Of a stretch of 33,441 bases of DNA, positions 31,801 through 33,441 are shown in pieces. The stretch spans positions 597,975 to 631,415 of the forward strand of contig NW_003120919.1 of the NCBI RefSeq assembly GCF_000003605.2. Direction: 5' to 3'. The stretch comes from Saccoglossus kowalevskii (Eukaryota; Hemichordata; Enteropneusta; Harrimaniidae). Each line of letters starts with the position of its first letter. Positions within the stretch are counted from its first letter, which is position 1. Under the pieces are notes generated by a model, which ran no database searches, was not told the origin of the DNA, and saw nothing but the letters and a program-made list of their open reading frames with translations. Both the position numbers and the translations under genes were made by a program.

Positions 31801-33441
31801 TTAAGTGTACTTTACAAGTGGAAGATCAGTCAGTCATTGTTTGCAGTGAAAAATGGATGGATTTTGTTCAAGCTTGGTACATACATTAGACATAATGGTT
31901 CCCTGATTGTTTTAATGAATGCAGTTCTAAAGATATATCTTATAGGTGCTTTGACTGATTATGTTCAAATTTTATATATTCATTATACTTATATATTGAT
32001 TTGACGATCCAATTTAAAATGGCCAACCGGTGGCCATTTTGTTTCAAATAATGATGTTCCAGTGGAATATCTCTCAATATTGACAAGTATTGTACTATGT
32101 TACTATGAACAAAACTATATAACTTAGATTTGATAAATAACAGGGACTGTGCCCATGCATGGCTTGTCATCACAAATTCACAGAATAATCATGTTTATAA
32201 TCTGTACTTGGGACAAAAATAGCAATATTTTTTGAGTAAAAACTGAAAATTTAAGCAAATTTTGTCTGTTGACAAATACTGAAGAATACAAGGAACAAGT
32301 AAATTTTGGGCGAGAAAGTCTGGTAATGAAAAGTTTAAGTGATATTTCTGTTTATTTTCAGATTATTAACTGGTTTCAAATGCTGAAAGTTAGAAACCCA
32401 TCATGCTTGTCTGGAGTTAAACTGACTGTAATCTTAGTAGCAAGCAGAGGTGATTGGGCGGAACAGTTTAATTATCAGTCTGAAGGTAAGGTAAACTTCC
32501 TATCATTTGTGAATAACTGTATTTCAATATTTATTTTTTTAGTTACAACTCGCTTGTACCCTGCCTCATTGCAATCATGATGTCGTTAACTTACTTAAAA
32601 TGAATTTACTCACAGTTGGTGGCATGAAGAAGCAATGTGAATTATACATGTTGTGGTTTTATGATAAAATAAACCAATGTAAAAAATGAAATTTATTTTT
32701 TATCTTGAGTGCATCACAGAGATCACTGTTTTGTTTGTCTCTGCTAAAAAATGACAAATTCAGATTCAACATGTGAACAGTGCAAGAAGCACATTAAGCT
32801 TGTTAATGAGTGCAAGTGCACTTTAACTGAAAAAATACTGCTATATCTTTTTGACTCCCATGTGCGAAGCACAAAATGGGAGTCTTTGCAGTTAGTGTGT
32901 CTGTATGTGTGTATGTGTGTATGTGTGTATGTGTGTGTGTATGTGTGTATGTGTGTCCGACTGTTCCACTGCTATCTCAAGAACCATACATCGGTTTTTG
33001 ATGAAACTTGGTGCATAGATGCTCTGGGCCAATGCGCAGATTTGATTAGGTTTTGGTAAAAATCCATGCTCGTTAATTACCTAATTTGCATGATAATTAG
33101 CTATTTTTTAGCTGTTCTATGACTGTTCCACTGATATCTAAAGAACCACTCATTGGATTTTGATGAAACTTGGTACATAGATGCTCTGAACTAATGTAGA
33201 TTTTGATTAGTTTTTGGTAAAAATCCGTGCATATTAATTACCTAATTTGCATGATAATTAGCTATTTTTTAGTGGTTCCATGACTGTTCCACTGATATCT
33301 AAACAACCACTCATTGGATTTTGATGAAACTTGGTACATAGATTTTCTGAACTAATGCTAGGTTTTGATTAGTTTTTGGTAATAATCCGTGGATACTAAT
33401 TACCTAATTTGCATAATGATTAAGTCAATTTTCGGTTTTTC
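22723..33441 (+). CDS. Ankyrin-repeat/Roc GTPase (ROCO-like) gene, partial at both ends
   Basis: Twelve GT-AG exons join in one frame to 479 residues (22723-22824, 23805-23906, 24974-25066, 26632-26730, 26848-26946, 27508-27606, 28403-28501, 29071-29205, 29926-30033, 30157-30273, 30457-30717, 32362-32485). A probable thirteenth starts at 32764. Residues 1-231 are seven ankyrin repeats, one per exon; 232-312 hold degenerate repeats. The Roc domain follows: P-loop GDGGAGKT at 336-343, TPGIDI with G2 Thr369, DMAGQE at 389-394, hydrophobic strand VILVAS and G4-like SRGD at 466-469. Ankyrin-Roc order is as in DAPK1 and many invertebrate ROCO proteins, in which Roc binds GTP/GDP and is followed by COR. 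COR and any death or kinase domain would be past the window. Function is unknown; a cytoplasmic signalling or scaffold role is inference. Confidence 0.93.
23140..23665 (+). repeat. Tandem ~153 bp units in ankyrin intron 1
   Basis: TGCCTGTTCTC recurs about 153 bp apart near 23386 and 23539, each followed by ATTC-AACTTTAC and, about 75 bp on, CACAATCAAAGT. An earlier partial unit carries TTTACAATCAAAGTCAATTA near 23305. The segment 23140-23280 matches the reverse complement of the left-edge array (GGATCTCTCTCAGATTC, TTCATTTTGTAA). No hairpin was found. Open frames here are repeat-derived. Confidence 0.65.
23805..23906 (+). CDS. Ankyrin repeat exon 2
   Basis: The acceptor GTTACAG and donor GTGAGT bound 102 nt in phase 0. 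It encodes NQTALHYAARHGYTAIAEVL then INAKANVNAADSL, a full canonical repeat with the TALHYAARHG turn-helix signature. Confidence 0.95.
24079..24286. mobile_element. MITE family 2, copy iv (ankyrin intron 2)
   Basis: 208 bp; opens TACTGTAAAATACTTTATTT and ends with AAATAAAGTGTTTTACTGTT then ACAGTA. It is the longest copy, keeping GCTTGGAATTAATTTTCACT, which is the inverted partner of AAAATTAATTCCAGC near the right end. The inverted repeat thus reaches about 45 bp with mismatches. Confidence 0.9.
24318..24510. repeat. Interspersed repeat, copy 1
   Basis: It shares GGGACAAAAATAG, TTTTTTGAGTAAAAACTGAA, TTTTGTCTGTTG and GGGCGAGAAAGTCTGGT with 32193-32338 in the same orientation. No terminal inverted repeats are obvious. 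About 190 bp here; the other copy has an internal deletion. Confidence 0.75.
24765..24818. repeat. AT-rich palindromic low-complexity tract
   Basis: Repeated TTAATTAATTATATAAT units, self-complementary throughout. Intronic. No function is suggested. Confidence 0.75.
24974..25066 (+). CDS. Ankyrin repeat exon 3, shortened repeat
   Basis: Only 31 codons in phase 0 between the acceptor GCATACAG and donor GTGAGT. It encodes KLTPLHLVGANASVAELLL then NNGADISAVDD. The segment between TPLHL and ELLL is two to three residues shorter than the standard AAxxGHxxxV, so the first helix or turn is trimmed. Frame is kept. Confidence 0.92.
25516..25660. mobile_element. MITE family 3, copy with full TIRs (ankyrin intron 3)
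   Basis: Left AATAAGGTTATTACGAGTAT and right, on the other strand, AATGAGGTTATTACGAGGAT. The inverted repeat continues through ACCCCAAAATAT / ACCTCAAAGTAT and ACAGTAC, about 50 bp of a 145 bp element. Relatives are at 9218-9351 and 6021-6110. Confidence 0.85.
25661..26631. other. Ankyrin intron 3, remaining part
   Basis: Long intronic stretch. Around 26100-26290 the text TTTGACCAATTTTTGGGG and CTAACCGATTTTGTTTAAAT resembles decayed units of the ~150 bp arrays, but the period cannot be fixed. No exon was seen. Confidence 0.35.
26632..26730 (+). CDS. Ankyrin repeat exon 4 (duplicated partner of exon 5)
   Basis: The acceptor TCCTCCCCCAG and donor GTGAGT bound 99 nt. It encodes KDTPLHSAARNGHTLTVKTL then LDKGANVNAVNT, a full 33-residue repeat. 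Exon 5, only 117 bp downstream, has nearly the same DNA, including the start of the following intron (GT-AGTATATT-TTT). Confidence 0.96.
26848..26946 (+). CDS. Ankyrin repeat exon 5 (tandem exon duplicate)
   Basis: The acceptor TTTTTCCCAG and donor GTAAGT bound 99 nt encoding GNTPLHSASRNGHILTVETL then INKRANVNAVNA. It differs from exon 4 at roughly a dozen of 99 bases, so the pair looks like a fairly recent duplication of one exon with part of its flanks. Confidence 0.96.
27508..27606 (+). CDS. Ankyrin repeat exon 6
   Basis: The acceptor TTTGTCAG and donor GTGAGT bound 99 nt, phase 0. It encodes QRAPLHCAAWYGKIPIVDLL then LNNGANPNIVED, a full repeat with Ala for the usual Thr before PLH. Confidence 0.95.
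27941..28300. mobile_element. ~350 bp TIR element, copy in ankyrin intron 6
   Basis: It begins ACCATTTTCC and ends TTGAACGGAAAATCACC and aligns with 9394-9740 over most of its length. A 70-codon plus-strand open frame inside it has no counterpart open frame in the other copy, so it is not a gene. Confidence 0.8.
28403..28501 (+). CDS. Ankyrin repeat exon 7
   Basis: The acceptor ACATTACAG and donor GTTAGT bound 99 nt encoding IGNTPLMRACYGNSLDVVKL then LLSKSADVSHRNK. It is the last canonical ankyrin repeat before the degenerate ones. Confidence 0.95.
28688..28960 (+). repeat. Hairpin-ended array unit in ankyrin intron 7
   Basis: A hairpin at 28688-28721 has outer arms AGTCCCTG and CGGGGACT and an inner TTTGAAC-AAA-GTTCAAA stem. 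Then come TTCGTCCTTCC, a worn GGACG microsatellite on the other strand, and units with GTGTCTAGTACTTTAT, TGGCTGATTGGTAGCCATTT and TTCAAATTTGGTACATGCA. These are the reverse complement of the 7400-7637 segment, so the two are copies of one family in opposite orientation. Confidence 0.75.
29071..29205 (+). CDS. Degenerate ankyrin repeat exon 8 with insertion
   Basis: The acceptor TATTTTTCAG and donor GTTTGT bound 135 nt, phase 0. It encodes KQENALFAIIDV, an insert-like segment YSPFLTTSQDKCNAL, then NIMTILLDNNIDMITPNK. The start (ENALFAI) and end (MTILLDNNID) fit an ankyrin repeat carrying about 12 extra residues between its helices. Confidence 0.88.
29300..29640 (+). repeat. Two ~158 bp array units in ankyrin intron 8
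   Basis: CAGGAATTTCC-TTATTTATGACTCAAAA near 29308 and CAGGAATGATT-TTCACTTATAACTCAAAA near 29466 start two related units 158 bp apart. Each continues with a TTGATGGA- or TTAATGGA-like block and, near its end, GGAAACA. No hairpin or microsatellite was found. Confidence 0.55.
29926..30033 (+). CDS. Exon 9: last ankyrin half-repeat and linker
   Basis: The acceptor AATTGTAG and donor GTATTG bound 108 nt, phase 0. DGKTPIEYVRSKIG is the start of an ankyrin repeat. The rest (DEYFKGAEILLMKVKA) is a charged, helical linker leading to the Roc domain. Confidence 0.88.
30157..30273 (+). CDS. Exon 10: start of Roc domain with P-loop
   Basis: The acceptor AATTTACAG and donor GTGAGT bound 117 nt. After PGIPIDTSK comes strand LLLCGDGGAGKTTLKNSLLK: the Walker A/G1 motif GDGGAGKT binds nucleotide phosphates, and its Lys and Thr are intact. 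The spacing from ankyrin repeats to P-loop resembles DAPK-type Roc proteins. Confidence 0.95.
30457..30717 (+). CDS. Exon 11: Roc G2 and G3 motifs
   Basis: The acceptor ATATTCCAG and donor GTAAGA bound 261 nt, phase 0. LTPGIDI carries the G2 threonine (369), and VILDMAGQESYFCSH carries the G3 motif DxxGQ (389-393), typical of Roc and Rab-like GTPases. A GTTTGT inside the exon after AMYQ could act as a weak alternative donor, but the downstream LDILEREMNR joins smoothly to the next exon. Confidence 0.94.
31230..32110 (+). repeat. Degenerate array units in ankyrin-Roc intron 11
   Basis: Repeated cores TTCAATTTTGGTGCTAAG, TTCAAGCTTGGTACATACAT and TTCAAATTTTATATATTCAT, together with ACAAAATGGCCGAC and AATGGCCAACCGGTGGCCAT, look like three or more decayed units of the TTYAARYTTGGTAC type in plus orientation. 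No hairpin or microsatellite end was identified. Confidence 0.5.
32193..32338. repeat. Interspersed repeat, copy 2
   Basis: It matches 24318-24510 in order: GTTTATA, CTGGGACAAAAATAG-like, TTTTTTGAGTAAAAACTGAA, TTTTGTCTGTTG and GGGCGAGAAAGTCTGGT. The middle part is replaced or deleted. It ends about 24 bp before exon 12 and so supplies part of that intron's 3' end. Confidence 0.75.
32362..32485 (+). CDS. Exon 12: Roc strand and G4-like motif
   Basis: The acceptor TATTTTCAG and donor G-GTAAGG bound 124 nt; it ends in phase 1, the first break from phase 0. IINWFQMLKVRNPS is the helix before strand VILVAS. SRGDW sits where other GTPases have the guanine-specifying NKxD and DAPK1-like Roc proteins have SHAD; Asp is kept. 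Confidence 0.93.
32764..32890 (+). CDS. Probable exon 13: end of Roc domain, 3' boundary uncertain
   Basis: An acceptor AAATTCAG at 32761-32763 leaves AT, which completes a codon begun by the G of exon 12 (Asp). The frame then reads STCEQCKKHIKLVNEC and CTLTEKILLYLFDS. The pattern of a helix followed by a strand ending in FDS resembles the last helix and strand of Roc domains (KLFVLDA in DAPK1 as I recall it). The pyrimidine tract is poor. The exon runs into the hairpin at 32853; GTTAGT at 32891 is one possible donor. Confidence 0.55.
32853..33441 (+). repeat. Hairpin, GTAT microsatellite and three ~162 bp tandem units
   Basis: A hairpin at 32853-32884 has perfect 9 bp arms GACTCCCAT and ATGGGAGTC and an inner GTGC-GAA-GCAC. 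A TGTGTGTATG microsatellite (about 32898-32956) follows, then units whose ACTGTTCCACTG starts lie at 32960, 33122 and 33283 (162 and 161 bp apart). Units share GATGAAACTTGGTRCATAGA and ACCTAATTTGCATGATAATT. The third unit continues off the window. Same layout as the left-edge element, opposite orientation. Confidence 0.88.

Overview
The window looks like nuclear DNA of an invertebrate animal. It is AT-rich, dense in short inverted-repeat transposons and repeat arrays, has one 50-N assembly gap (18377-18426), and holds two intron-rich genes transcribed away from each other. A non-vertebrate deuterostome such as a hemichordate or amphioxus is my leaning, because ankyrin-Roc genes with one exon per repeat are common there. 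A lophotrochozoan or cnidarian is not excluded; no marker in the window fixes the phylum.

Minus strand, 6275-14082: a complete six-exon gene for the 45 kDa calcium-binding protein (SDF4/Cab45, CREC family). The joined exons give 366 residues with a signal peptide, six EF-hand loops and a C-terminal HDEF. All five splice junctions join in frame and the protein is collinear with the vertebrate protein as I recall it (362 residues in human).

Plus strand, 22723 to beyond the right edge: twelve consecutive in-frame exons, plus a probable thirteenth, of an ankyrin-repeat/Roc-GTPase (ROCO-like, DAPK-like) gene. Seven exons each encode one ankyrin repeat with phase-0 boundaries. Two more carry degenerate repeats, and the last ones carry the Roc domain: P-loop GDGGAGKT, G2 threonine, G3 DMAGQ and a G4-like SRGD. 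The first exon was not found, and the COR and C-terminal parts lie outside the window.

The rest is repeats. At six sites the same layout recurs: a tandem array of roughly 140-160 bp units, a short GACGG- or GTAT-type microsatellite, then a terminal hairpin of 20-45 bp. The unit sequences are largely unrelated between sites. Four more arrays have units without a visible hairpin. This resembles non-autonomous Helentron-type elements (HINEs) but I cannot prove it. One such element begins inside, or directly after, a probable Roc exon. There are also at least five TIR families: a ~190 bp family in four copies, a ~205 bp family in two, a ~350 bp family with one copy in an intron of each gene, a ~140 bp family in three, and single elements with clear target-site duplications at 15372-15763 and 19900-20068. 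Tandem repeats have 31, 91 and ~16 bp units. LINE-like 3' tails lie on both sides of the assembly gap. No rRNA, tRNA, CRISPR array or viral element was recognised. The 8.6 kb between the genes holds no gene I can support.
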